NCBI GenBank assembly: GCA_005402585.1
Contig: BIFP01000048.1
Coordinates: 186,001 to 250,000, forward strand
Source of the DNA: Micromonosporaceae bacterium KJ-029
GTDB taxonomy: Bacteria; Actinomycetota; Actinomycetes; Mycobacteriales; Micromonosporaceae
Reading direction: 5' to 3'
DNA: 64,000 nt
Shown: positions 52,003 through 60,599 of the stretch, one piece after another
How the letters are laid out: every line of letters begins with the position of its first letter
How positions within the stretch are numbered: the first letter of the stretch is position 1
Made by a program: the position numbers and the translations under genes
The notes under the pieces: model-generated
The model's database searches: none
What the model was told of the DNA's origin: nothing
What the model saw: the letters and a program-made list of their open reading frames with translations, nothing else

Positions 52003-52560
52003 ATGGGACTGCTCATCTTCGGCCTCAACCTCACCCTGGATGGTTGCGTCGACCACCAGGAGGGGATCGCCGACGACGAGACACACGCCTTCTTCACCCG
52101 TCTCATGGACGAGGGCGGGGCAATGCTGTGGGGTCGCGTCACCTACGAGATGATGGAGAGCTACTGGCCGGCCGTCGCCCGCGGCGACGAGGAGGCGCCG
52201 CCGGCCATGCGCGAGTGGGCGGCCAAGCTGGAGGCCAAACCGAAGTACGTGGTGTCGTCGACGCGCAAGGACTTCCCGTGGGCCAACAGCCACCACATCG
52301 CCGGCGATCTGCGCGAGGGCGTGCAGAAGCTCAAGGACGCGACCCCGGCCGGGGTCCTCCTCGGAAGCGGCAAGCTCGCGACCGAGCTCGACCGGCTGGA
52401 CCTGATCGACGAGTACAAGCTGCTCGTCCATCCCAGGATCGCCGGCCACGGCCCGACGCTGCACCAGGGCGGGCTGCCCGGCACGCGCCAGCTCGAGCTG
52501 CTCTCGGCGGAGCCGCTCCGCAACGGCGCGGTGGCCATGCACTACCGCCGCGCGCGCTGA
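52003..52560 (+). CDS. Dihydrofolate reductase-family protein
   Basis: 185 residues, RibD_C/YyaP branch: G-L-N-L-T-L-D-G-C-V-D-H, M-L-W-G-R-V-T-Y-E-M-M, L-L-G-S-G-K-L-A-T-E-L-D. Related only distantly to the copy at 39587. ATG with an inverted repeat GACGCCGTAGCGGCGTTA just upstream. Substrate unknown. Confidence 0.88.
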   Translation: MGLLIFGLNLTLDGCVDHQEGIADDETHAFFTRLMDEGGAMLWGRVTYEMMESYWPAVARGDEEAPPAMREWAAKLEAKPKYVVSSTRKDFPWANSHHIAGDLREGVQKLKDATPAGVLLGSGKLATELDRLDLIDEYKLLVHPRIAGHGPTLHQGGLPGTRQLELLSAEPLRNGAVAMHYRRAR

Positions 52561-52774
52561 GTCGCAGGAGTCCATCGCTGCCAGCTCACCGGCAGCGCGG
52601 CGTCCTCCTTGCGCTCACGGTGCAGCGCCGATGACTCCTATAAGGCGAGGACGTCTCGAACAGCAGGTCGAGAGCTTCGTGGATGTCGCCAGCGGCGCAG
52701 CGCTCTGCCAGTCGGACGGGCTGCGGGGTGCGTAGGCTGGTCCGGCGACTCGCCGCGACCCGGGAGAACCACCG

Positions 52775-53311
52775 ATGATCAGATCTGGATCCTGCACCAT
52801 CCGGACCGCTCGCCCGGCCGACGTCCCCGCCCTGGTCGACCTAATCGAGTCGGCGTACCGGGGGGAGCGCAGCCGGACCGGCTGGACCCATGAGGCGGAC
52901 CTGCTCGGCGGCCAGCGCACTGACGCCGACATGGTGCGCGCGGCGGTAATGCACTCGGACGGCACGGTGCTGGTCGCCGAGGACGTGACGGGGGTCGTCG
53001 CCTGCTGCCAGCTGGAGCGCCGCGACGACCACGCCTACTTTGGCATGTTTGCGGTCTCGCCAGCATTGCAGGGTGGTGGGCTTGGCCGGGCCCTGCTGGC
53101 GGAGGCCGAGCGGTTTGCCGGGGAGAATTGGGGCGCCGGTGAGATGCGGATGACCGTCATCACCCAGCGGTACGACCTGATCGCCTGGTACGAGCGGCGG
53201 GGCTACACCCGTACCGGCGAGCTGACCCCGTTCCCGTACGGGGACGAGCGGTTCGGGCTGCCCCGGCGGCCGGACCTGGCGTTCGAGACCCTGGCCAGGA
53301 AGCTCGGCTGA
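52775..53311 (+). CDS. GNAT-family N-acetyltransferase
   Basis: 178 residues. The acetyl-CoA loop is seen as [10 protein letters not shown] (motif A), with the preceding strand F-G-M-F-A-V-S-P and the late Y-x-R-x-G-Y. Small-molecule or protein amine acetylation; substrate unknown. ATG with GGAGAACC upstream. Immediately followed by IS remnants. Confidence 0.9.
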   Translation: MIRSGSCTIRTARPADVPALVDLIESAYRGERSRTGWTHEADLLGGQRTDADMVRAAVMHSDGTVLVAEDVTGVVACCQLERRDDHAYFGMFAVSPALQGGGLGRALLAEAERFAGENWGAGEMRMTVITQRYDLIAWYERRGYTRTGELTPFPYGDERFGLPRRPDLAFETLARKLG

Positions 53312-53329
53312 GGGCCCGCCGGTTGCCTG

Positions 53330-53475
53330 GTTGCTGAGCGAGGTGCACCACGGCGACGAATCGCGGCGCACCAGGGCCCGGACAACCTCATGGGAACAGC
53401 CGACTTGCCGGCCAATCTCCCGCAACCACAGGCCTCGCGCGCTGAGTCGTCGAACCAATCCGCGATGGGGCCACC
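53330..53475 (-). mobile_element. IS30-type transposase HTH fragment
   Basis: The minus strand encodes [20 protein letters not shown], an IS30-like N-terminal helix-turn-helix with its usual R-G-x-S/W-x-R-E-I-A pattern. Nothing of the catalytic domain remains; the fragment abuts an opposite-strand integrase piece. Confidence 0.65.
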
Positions 53476-53880
53476 GCAGAATCCAAGGCGAACTACAGCG
53501 GCTCGGCCACCTTATCGGGGCAGGCACCATACGGCGCATCCTGGCCCACCCGCGGGTCGGCCCGCCGCCCCGCCAGCAGGACACCAACTGGCGAACATTC
53601 CTGCGTAACCAGGCCACTGGTTTGCTGGCCATCGACGTCTTCCACCTCGACACGATCCTGCTGCGGCGCCCGTACGCGCTGGTGGTCATGGAGGTGGCCA
53701 CCCGGCGGGTCCACCTACTCGGCATCATGGCGCACCCCACCGGGCAATGGGTGGTCCAGCAGGCCCGCAACCTCCTCATGGACCTCGGCGAGTGTGGCAA
53801 CCAGTTCTGGTTTCTCATCCGCGACGGCGATGGCAAGTACCCCGCCCTCAGCCCCCGCACCGCATGGGCCGATCGGCGAT
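53457..53880 (+). mobile_element. Integrase-core (rve) transposase remnant
   Basis: The plus strand keeps [13 protein letters not shown], then [10 protein letters not shown] and [10 protein letters not shown], the first two Asp regions of a DDE integrase core (IS3/IS481-like). The region with the third residue (Glu) is missing because the frame runs into the 3' end of the DoxX gene. No terminal repeats seen. Inactive. Confidence 0.8.
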
Positions 53881-53883
53881 TGA

Positions 53884-54252
53884 TCAGGCGGTCGTCCACG
53901 CGAAATGCCCCACGGCGGCGACGGCGAGGACGAGGAAGACCGCGGGAAACGCGATGTTGTGGAACACCCGCGCGCGGACGTGAGCCAGGATCGCGCCGAC
54001 GAAGAACAGGACGAGGCCGACGGCTGCGGCCAATCCGAAGGGACGTACGCCGAGAAGGCCGAGCGCCAGACCGACGACGCCGGCCCCCTCGACCACCGCG
54101 AGGTAGGGGATCCACCGCGCGGACAGCCCGACCTCGGCGCAGTTGCGCATCACGAAGTCCGCCCTGATCACCTTGGCGGTCACCTCGATGGCATTGGCGA
54201 GGGCGCAAAGGCTGGTCGCGACGACCAGGACGCCCTCCAGTACGGCGATCAT
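53884..54252 (-). CDS. DoxX-family membrane protein
   Basis: 122 residues with four TM helices, DoxX/DoxD-like ([12 protein letters not shown] and W-I-P-Y-L-A-V-V-E). ATG start; divergent from an ECF sigma factor 120 nt away. ECF41-like sigma factors are often next to DoxX, COE or carboxymuconolactone-type genes, which they control, so this is a likely target. Confidence 0.85.
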   Translation of the reverse strand: MIAVLEGVLVVATSLCALANAIEVTAKVIRADFVMRNCAEVGLSARWIPYLAVVEGAGVVGLALGLLGVRPFGLAAAVGLVLFFVGAILAHVRARVFHNIAFPAVFLVLAVAAVGHFAWTTA

Positions 54253-54372
54253 GACGCGCGCCGGCGCGATCGAGCAATCGGTAAGCTCATAGGTGCCTCC
54301 ACGTGCGCGGGTTCATCAGGTTGTGGTCTCTCGCCCCTTCTGACGTTCGGCACGCATGAAAGGTGACCAGAC

Positions 54373-55227
54373 GTGGAACTCGTCGAACACTTCGAGGCTT
54401 CGAGGGCCCGACTGATGTCGTTGGCCTATCGCATCGTCGGCTCGCACCACGATGCCGAAGACGCGGTGCAGGCCGCCTGGCTGCGCGCGCGGTCGGCCGA
54501 CCCGGCGCAACTGGTCAACCCCGAGGGCTGGCTCACCACGGTGACGGCACGCCTGTGCCTCGACCAGCTTCGCGCCCGCCATCGCCTGCGCGAGGTCCCG
54601 CTCAAGGCCGACGACATCCCCGGCGAGCAGCTCGCGGCCGACGAGGCGTTCGTCCGTCGTGAGGACGTCTCCCGTGCGCTGCTGGTCGTGCTCGACGAAC
54701 TGTCTCCCCCGCAGCGGGTGGCCTACGTGCTGCATGACCTCTTCGCCGTCCCGTTCGACGAGGTCGGGCCCGTGCTCGACACGACGGTGGCCGCGGCGAA
54801 GAAGCTCGCGAGTCGGGCGCGGATCCGGCTCAGGGACGCCCGCGCGGTCGACCTGCCGGGGTCCGCCCACCAGATGGAGATCATCGACGCGTTCCTCGCC
54901 GCGGCGCGTGGCGGCGACATCGCGCGGCTCGTCACGCTCCTGGCGCCTGACGTCGTCCGCACGGCCGACCTCGGATTCCTCGCGGACGGCGCCGCGCCTG
55001 TCGTCCGGGGCGCCTGGGCGGTCGCGAAGGAGACCAGGGCGTTCGTGGACCGCATCGCCGCCGCCGTCCCGGTCCTCGTTGAGGGTCACCCGGGAGCGGT
55101 GATCGCCCCTGGTGGGCACCCGTTCGCATTGATCCGAATCCGCGTCCACGACGGTCTCGTCACGAGCATCGACATCGCGCCCTACGAGCGCGGCACCGTG
55201 TCCCTCCCTGCTGCCTTGGGTGCGTGA
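54373..55227 (+). CDS. ECF41-like sigma factor with C-terminal SnoaL-like domain
   Basis: 284 residues. Region 2 (S-L-A-Y-R-I-V-G-S-x-H-D-A-E-D-A-V-Q) and region 4 (R-V-A-Y-V-L-H-D-L-F-A-V-P-F-D-E-V) are followed by a C-terminal 110-residue NTF2/SnoaL-like extension that includes the D-L-P-G linker (here V-D-L-P-G). This is the SigJ/ECF41 architecture, in which the extension regulates the sigma factor in place of an anti-sigma protein. GTG start with AGGTGACC upstream. Terminator follows. Confidence 0.9.
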   Translation: MELVEHFEASRARLMSLAYRIVGSHHDAEDAVQAAWLRARSADPAQLVNPEGWLTTVTARLCLDQLRARHRLREVPLKADDIPGEQLAADEAFVRREDVSRALLVVLDELSPPQRVAYVLHDLFAVPFDEVGPVLDTTVAAAKKLASRARIRLRDARAVDLPGSAHQMEIIDAFLAAARGGDIARLVTLLAPDVVRTADLGFLADGAAPVVRGAWAVAKETRAFVDRIAAAVPVLVEGHPGAVIAPGGHPFALIRIRVHDGLVTSIDIAPYERGTVSLPAALGA

Positions 55228-55286
55228 TTCTCAGTCCGCTCAACGATCCGAGTGGTGGCTGGGTGCCGACGCAGGCCATTGAGCGG

Positions 55287-55327
55287 GCCGAGCGCAGTGG
55301 CCATTCGGCCTGCTGCGCTCGGCTTTT
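55287..55327 (+). terminator. Terminator after the sigma factor
   Basis: Perfect 11-bp arms GCCGAGCGCAG / CTGCGCTCGGC then TTTTG: a textbook intrinsic terminator. Confidence 0.85.
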
Positions 55328-55508
55328 GTTTCTGCTGGCGGAAGCCTGTTCGCTTGGTCGATCATTGTCGATGGCGTTGGCGAGCAGTGGTCCGGCCTCG
55401 TCGTCCAAGGCCACCCGGAGGGTGCCGGGCGAGGGCGGGTCATCCAGAGTGGTACGACAATGCCCATGAGGACATCCCACTGGCCGCCGCACGCGTAGCG
55501 TCGTCACC

Positions 55509-55958
55509 ATGCCCGGCCCGCACTGGTTCTTTCGCTTCATGTACGACCGTGAGAGCGCGGCCTGGGGGCGGCGACGCGACGAGCCGGAGCATCGTGACCT
55601 GGTCGAGCGGATCGCCGATGAGTTCGCGAACGTCGTTGCGCCACCCGGACCTGTAGCCGACCTCGGCTGCGGACCTGGCGCGCACGCGCTCGCACTCGCG
55701 CGGCGCGGTTACGAGGTCGTCGGTGTCGACGGAGCACCTCGCATGGTCGAGGTCGCGCGGACACCAGCCGGGCGCGACGAGGTCGACGCGACATTCGACG
55801 TGCACGACCTCAGCGCGCCGCTCCGCTTCGCGGACGCGTCGTTCGGAGGTGTCCTCGCGATCCTCGCCCTACAGCACCTTCCGCATCCTGCGGCCTTCAT
55901 CGCCGAGACTCGAACCCCTAGCCTCAGCCCTTCAGTAAGGGCTGAGGTTAACGGCTGA
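55509..55958 (+). pseudogene. Truncated class I SAM methyltransferase
   Basis: The frame begins like a UbiE/YcgJ-type methyltransferase and has the SAM loop V-A-D-L-G-C-G-P-G-A-H and L-A-L-Q-H-L-P-H-P. At about 55905 the homology stops after A-A-F-I-A-E and the frame ends in an unrelated 16-residue tail containing a hairpin. About 80 C-terminal residues are missing, so it is probably inactive. Confidence 0.8.
55922..55947. repeat. Perfect 11-bp hairpin at the methyltransferase break
   Basis: CCTCAGCCCTT-CAGT-AAGGGCTGAGG, directly after the truncated gene. May be a terminator or a relic of an inserted element's end. Confidence 0.6.
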
Positions 55959-56037
55959 TCATGGGTGCGAGCCCTCCCTTCCGGGCGGCCCGCACGTTAT
56001 CCATGCACGCGAACGAGCGTACTGAGGAGGAGCGGGC

Positions 56038-56535
56038 ATGGTTGCGTTCAGGATGCGACTCGCGGCATTGCTCGCCGTGGGACTGGCCCTTGGCGCGCTG
56101 CTCAGCTGGACGTCCGGCTTGTGGCCCGGCGACCATCCGCGCGCCACAGTGGACCATTGCTACGTCACCTACGACCGGTTGGAGGTCATGCACAGTCGGT
56201 GCATCGGGAACTGGAGCCGTGGTGGCCGCGGATATCAAGGGCCAGTCTACGGCGTCAACGTCGAGGAATCCTGGAAGGTCATCGACGGGGAACCTAACAG
56301 CGCCTACGAATGGGAAGTCACCATCCCGGAGTCGATCAAGCACCCGCGGGTGCTTGCCGACAGTCAGCAGGCCTGGACGCTGTCGCCGCAGGCCGTACCC
56401 CGGACTCTGGTCCCGGCCGCCTTCGCGGCCCTGCTGGTCATGATGGCCTGGTCAATCACGGCAACAGTCCAAGCCCGCAAGCCGACGCCGAACACCGCGG
56501 CCGAGGTGGCCGACCCGACAGCCAATCCGGCCTGA
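56038..56535 (+). CDS. Putative membrane protein, two TM segments
   Basis: 165 residues: TM helix at about 8-25 (L-A-A-L-L-A-V-G-L-A-L-G), an extracytoplasmic part with two cysteines (D-H-C-Y and S-R-C-I-G-N-W), and a second TM at about 122-142. Tail Pro/Ala-rich. GAGGAG six nt upstream. No family recognised; similar orphan proteins occur in actinomycetes. Confidence 0.65.
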   Translation: MVAFRMRLAALLAVGLALGALLSWTSGLWPGDHPRATVDHCYVTYDRLEVMHSRCIGNWSRGGRGYQGPVYGVNVEESWKVIDGEPNSAYEWEVTIPESIKHPRVLADSQQAWTLSPQAVPRTLVPAAFAALLVMMAWSITATVQARKPTPNTAAEVADPTANPA

Positions 56536-56589
56536 CCCACAGATCTTCGATGACCAAGCTACGAAGGGTGCGCAGCCCGTGCTCTGCGG

Positions 56590-56675
56590 TCGAAACGGTG
56601 GCTGGAACTGCGCCGGTACCGTGCGCTGCACAAGGCGGGGCTGAACCTGTCGCAGACTGCTCGAGAGACAAGCCG
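56590..56675 (+). mobile_element. Transposase HTH scrap (IS21/ISL3-like)
   Basis: One frame reads R-W-L-E-L-R-R-Y-R-A-L-H-K-A-G-L-N-L-S-Q, then T-A-R-E-T, like the DNA-binding helix of IS21/ISL3-type transposases, then becomes meaningless. A scrap between a membrane protein gene and an IS701 remnant. Confidence 0.5.
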
Positions 56676-56782
56676 TGCAGCAACACCGCGGCAAACCGCA
56701 GGCGGCGGATGGCCAGGTACCGCCACCACCCAGCCGCCACCGCACAGCTCCTACCGCCCGTGCCCGACCCGCAGGTCCAGCG

Positions 56783-57232
56783 GCAGTACACGGGCACCGC
56801 GGGTCGTGTGGAGAACAGCCAGGTCGGGGTGTTCCTGGCCTACGTGTCACCTACCGGGCGGGCGATGATCGACCGCCGGCTCTACCTACCCGAGACGTCC
56901 TGGTGCGACCGCCCTGACCGCCTCGCCGCCGCTGGCGTCCCCGAGGAGGTCGGGTTCGCCACGAAACCGGCCCTGGCCCGGCAGATGATCGCCGCCGCGT
57001 TGAACGCAGGTGCGCCCGCCGCATTCGTGACCGGCGACGAGGTCTACGGCGCCGACCCCGGCCTCCGCGACGACTCGAACAGCGCGGAATCGGCTACGTC
57101 CTGGCCGTCGGCTGCGACCGACGCGTGCACGTCAACGACGGCCGCACCCTCGTGCGCGTCGACGACCTCGCCGAGCGGATCCCCACCCGCGAGTGGCAGC
57201 TGCACAGTTGCGGGCCGGGAGCCAAAGCGATG
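56783..57232 (+). mobile_element. IS701-family transposase remnant, frameshifted
   Basis: Reads R-V-E-N-S-Q-V-G-V-F-L-A-Y-V, then R-A-M-I-D-R-R-L-Y-L-P-E and F-V-T-G-D-E-V-Y-G-A-D-P-G-L-R. This is the middle of an IS701 DDE transposase (second catalytic region T-G-D-E-V-Y-G). A frameshift near 57073 continues as R-G-I-G-Y-V-L-A-V-G-C-D-R-R-V-H-V in another frame. Both ends are missing; the right end abuts the response regulator remnant at about 57230. Confidence 0.88.
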
Positions 57233-57639
57233 AGTCGCCGGGTAACGCGCGGTGCGAGGAGGGCGTCACCGGCGGCGATCGTGCGGATGGCCTCCAGCAG
57301 GCGTAACGGCGGGGTGTCCTTGAGTACGAAGCCGCTGGCCCCGGCGCGTAACGCCCGAAAGATGTAGTCGTCGGGGTCGAAGGTGGTGAGGATGAGTACC
57401 CGGGCGTTGGGGTCGGCGGCGATGATGAGTTCGCTCGCCTCGATGCCGTCGAGGTCGGGCATCCGGATGTCCATCAGCACGACCTGTGGCCGGAGGTCGG
57501 CCGCGCGCATTGCCGCTTCCCGACCGGTACCGGCGACGCCGGCGACGTGCAGGTCCGGTGTCGCGACGATCAGGTCGGCGATCGTGTCGCGGTACTGCGG
57601 CTCGTCGTCGACCAGCAGTACCCGTACCGGGCCGGTCAT
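57230..57639 (-). pseudogene. NarL-family response regulator missing its output domain
   Basis: Receiver domain only: V-L-L-V-D-D-E-P at the start, phospho-acceptor Asp in V-V-L-M-D-I-R-M-P, Lys in F-V-L-K-D-T. The recognisable protein ends at R-V-T-R-R-L-I-A, where the linker to the LuxR helix-turn-helix should begin, and the sequence changes to IS701 remnant. The ATG overlaps the kinase stop (ATGA). The DNA-binding half has been lost. Confidence 0.9.
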
Positions 57640-58767
57640 GTCGGTAGCGGCAGGCTCGCCCGGACAGCGAAGCGATTGTCCGGTTCCATGCCCGTGGTAA
57701 GCGTGCCGCCGTGCAGCGTCACCCGCTCTCGCATGCCGAGCAGCCCGTGGCCGGGGCGGGTGGCGCCGGTGCTCGATGGAGCGTCGTTGACCACCGTGAT
57801 GGTCAGCGCGCCGTCGTCGATGGCGAGACGCACGTGGCACCGGGGGGTGGTGGCGTGCCGTCGTGCGTTCGTCAGGGCCTCCTGCAGGATCCGGTACGCC
57901 AAGATCCGCACGCCGGCAGGAAGCGCCGACATCCGGCTGCGGTCGACGGTCACCGCCAGCCCTGCCGCCCTGGCTCTGTCGATGAGGCCGTCGAGGTCCA
58001 CGACGTCCGGCGGGTCCAGGTCCCGGATTCCGGTCAGCACCGTTCGCACCTGGTCGAGCGCGGTGCGGCTGACCTGTTCGATCGTGTTGAGGGCGGTCGC
58101 CCGGTCGGTCCCGAGCTGGTTGGCCACCGCGGCCTTCATCGCGATCAGGCTGAGGTTGTGTGCGACGACGTCATGGATGTCGCGGGCGATGCGTAGCCGT
58201 TCCTCGACCACCGCCTGCTCGGTGCGCAGCGCGGCGAGTTGGGCGGCATGTTGTCGCCGGCCGCGGATCACCATGGCCAGGCACCAGGCCGCGCCGATGA
58301 CCGCCGCGCAGGAGGCGGCCGCTGTGACCGGAGTGGTGGAAAACGTCTCGCCCCCCCGGGGCAGCCGGCAGCAGTGGCAGTCCGGGCATGATGGCGTCCA
58401 CGAGACCGGGCGTCAGCACACCGGCCAGAGCACCGAAAGTTGCCAGCGACGACCGCCGGGACAGCACCACCGGGTACAGGGCGTAAGCGATCGCGTATAC
58501 GACGACGTCCGCGCGCAGCCCGACGACCAAGGCGACCACCCCGGATGCGACCACGGTAGCCAACACGACGGCCGGCCACCGGCGGCGAACCGCCAGCGGT
58601 ATCCCGAGCGCGGCGGCCAGGATCCAGACCACGGCCGGTGAGCCGGGCGGACGTGTCAGCACCGCGACGCTGGTCACCGCGACACCAGCCGCGACATCGA
58701 TCGCGTACCGGACGGTGGCCTCCGCCCAGGCCGGCGCCGGTCCACGAACCCATCGGAGCAGCGACAC
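57636..58767 (-). pseudogene. NarL-type histidine kinase with frameshift in a G7 run
   Basis: N-terminal TM sensor part (GTG 58767, S-L-L-R-W-V-R-G...; several TM helices) and C-terminal HisKA_3/HATPase part (A-R-D-I-H-D-V-V-A-H-N with the phospho-His; G-H-G-L-L-G-M-R-E-R). They lie in different frames that meet at a run of seven C on the plus strand (58351-58357). With six, the protein reads through (G-G-E-T-F-S-T-T-P-V). The frameshift splits the two halves. The partner regulator is truncated, so decay is likelier than phase variation. Confidence 0.85.
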
Positions 58768-58852
58768 GGTGCAACGGTAGCGGTCCGCGGAGGCCGCCGA
58801 ATCGGACCATAGTCCGACGCGCGCGCACCCGCCGACTGCACAGACTTCGACC

Positions 58853-60304
58853 GTGCTCATCCGAATACTTTCCCTGATCCTGGTCGCGCTACCGGTTTCA
58901 CCGACCCGGTACGAGCCCACGACCCGGCCGCCGATCGACCCGGCGGCCATCGACACGGTGGTCCGTGAGTACCGCGACGCCACCGGAATCCCTGGAGTGG
59001 CGGTCGCCGTCACCCACGGCGGGACGGTCGTGCACGTCGCCGGGTACGGGCGCACCGGCAACGGCGAGTCGGTTACCGACCGGACCGTGCTGGCCGTCGC
59101 GTCGGTCAGCAAATCGATCACCGCGCTGGCCGTTATGCAACTGGTGGACGCCGGGCGGGTCCGGCTGGATGAACCGGTGGGCGCCTATCTGCCGGAGTTT
59201 GTCATGGCCGACGCCCGGGCCGCCCGGATCACGGTCCGGCAACTGCTGAACCATACCTCCGGCATGTCCGACACCACTTACCGATCCTTCAGCGGCCCGC
59301 GGCTGCACACGCTGCAGGAGGCCGTGGCGTCGATGCGATCCGCAGGGCTGGCCGCCGATCCGGGTTCGCGGTACGAGTACCACAACCCGAACTACCAGGT
59401 CGCCGCCCGGCTGGTCGAGGTGCTCAGCGGAATGTCGTTCGACAGCTATCTGCGTGCACGGGTGTTCGGTCCGCTGGGCATGGCGGACAGCCGCACCGGC
59501 AACACCTCCAACGATCTGCCGGCCAGCGGTCGGGGGCACCTGGTCATCGCCGGTCAGGCGATCGCCGTACCGGAGCCGCCGGCGTTTGGCAACGGCTCCG
59601 GCGGGGTGCTGAGCACCGCACACGACGTGGCGAGATGGCTCATCGCGCAAAACGGCCAAGGCACGATGGTCGTCTCGGCCGCGGCGCTCGCCGAGATGCA
59701 CCGCGCGCAGGCCGGCTCGTACGCACTGGGCTGGAACACCGGCCGGACCCGAGGCGGTGCGCCGCTCATCGACCACGACGGCACGATGCTGACCTTCACC
59801 GCCTACCAGGCGCTGCTGCCGGCGACCGGACACGGCATCGCCGTCATGGCCAACACCCGCACGGGCGCGACGGCCAGCGACATCGGCTACGCGCTGGTCG
59901 ACCTCGTCGAAGGCCGCCCACCGACCCCACCGAGCAGGTCGGCCATGTGGGTCGACCTCGTCATGCTCGGGCTGATCCCGCCCGCGATCGTCCTCACCGT
60001 GCGGGGCGTCCGACGGTCCCGGCGGTGGGCCGACCGGCACCGGACCCGGCGCCGGCTTCTCATCGCGGTCATGCGGCTGGCCCCGTACTCCCTGCCGATC
60101 CTGCTGCTGGCCACGCTCGACCGGGTCGCAAGCTTCCTCTACCGCGGCCGGGACATCACCTGGCTACAAACCGCCTACCTGGTTCCATCGTTCGTCCTGC
60201 TCCTAGCCGCGCTCGCCACCACATGCGGCGTGCTGCTCACCACACGGCTCTGGCGGCTGACCCGACACCGACCGGGCGCGGCCGACGCAGCCCCATGCCG
60301 ATGA
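58853..60304 (+). CDS. Membrane-anchored beta-lactamase-like serine hydrolase
   Basis: 483 residues. After an N-terminal hydrophobic stretch comes a class C/PBP-like domain: S-V-S-K (SxxK) near residue 84, Y-H-N (YxN) near 178, H-D-G (the KTG-equivalent). Three TM helices follow in the last 120 residues. Likely a D-aminopeptidase/esterase-like enzyme facing outward; not a proven beta-lactamase. GTG start next to the pseudo-kinase promoter; no obvious partner. Confidence 0.88.
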   Translation: MLIRILSLILVALPVSPTRYEPTTRPPIDPAAIDTVVREYRDATGIPGVAVAVTHGGTVVHVAGYGRTGNGESVTDRTVLAVASVSKSITALAVMQLVDAGRVRLDEPVGAYLPEFVMADARAARITVRQLLNHTSGMSDTTYRSFSGPRLHTLQEAVASMRSAGLAADPGSRYEYHNPNYQVAARLVEVLSGMSFDSYLRARVFGPLGMADSRTGNTSNDLPASGRGHLVIAGQAIAVPEPPAFGNGSGGVLSTAHDVARWLIAQNGQGTMVVSAAALAEMHRAQAGSYALGWNTGRTRGGAPLIDHDGTMLTFTAYQALLPATGHGIAVMANTRTGATASDIGYALVDLVEGRPPTPPSRSAMWVDLVMLGLIPPAIVLTVRGVRRSRRWADRHRTRRRLLIAVMRLAPYSLPILLLATLDRVASFLYRGRDITWLQTAYLVPSFVLLLAALATTCGVLLTTRLWRLTRHRPGAADAAPCR

Positions 60305-60400
60305 TCTCGCCCAGTCCGGACGGCTCACCACATCAACTGACGTCGGCCTGTTGGCGCGCCGGCGACATCGTCGCGACGGCGAAGGAGAGCCTCCCGGGGC

Positions 60401-60532
60401 GGCTGGTGGCGGGTCGAGGTGTCGGCCGCCGGCCCGGACTACAGGTTTTTGCTCGACGACGACCGACCCTTGCCCGATCCCCGGTCGATGTGGCAGCCCT
60501 CCGATGTCCACGGCGCGACGCCGATCCGCTGA
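60401..60532 (+). pseudogene. TreZ (trehalohydrolase) N-terminal fragment
   Basis: Reads G-W-W-R-V-E-V, then D-Y-R-F-L-L-D-D-D, P-L-P-D-P-R-S and Q-P-S-D-V-H-G: the N-terminal CBM48-like domain of malto-oligosyltrehalose trehalohydrolase. It is only 43 codons and ends in TGA. The rest of 60305-60599 has no gene. A relic of rearrangement. Confidence 0.75.
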
Positions 60533-60599
60533 CAAATGTCATCGGGCAGGTGACGCCCGTGACTGCAGGCCGAGGGGTGCGCTCCGGCAGCGTGGGAGC

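Noticed and set aside
55160-55540. A 126-codon minus-strand frame after the sigma factor
   Set aside because: It crosses the sigma factor's terminator and has no recognisable domain; a short D-D-P-P-S-P-G stretch is not enough for a call.
55900-55960. Possible tRNA 3' end (minus strand GGTTCGAGTC)
   Set aside because: The T-arm cannot pair correctly and no acceptor or anticodon arm is present nearby.
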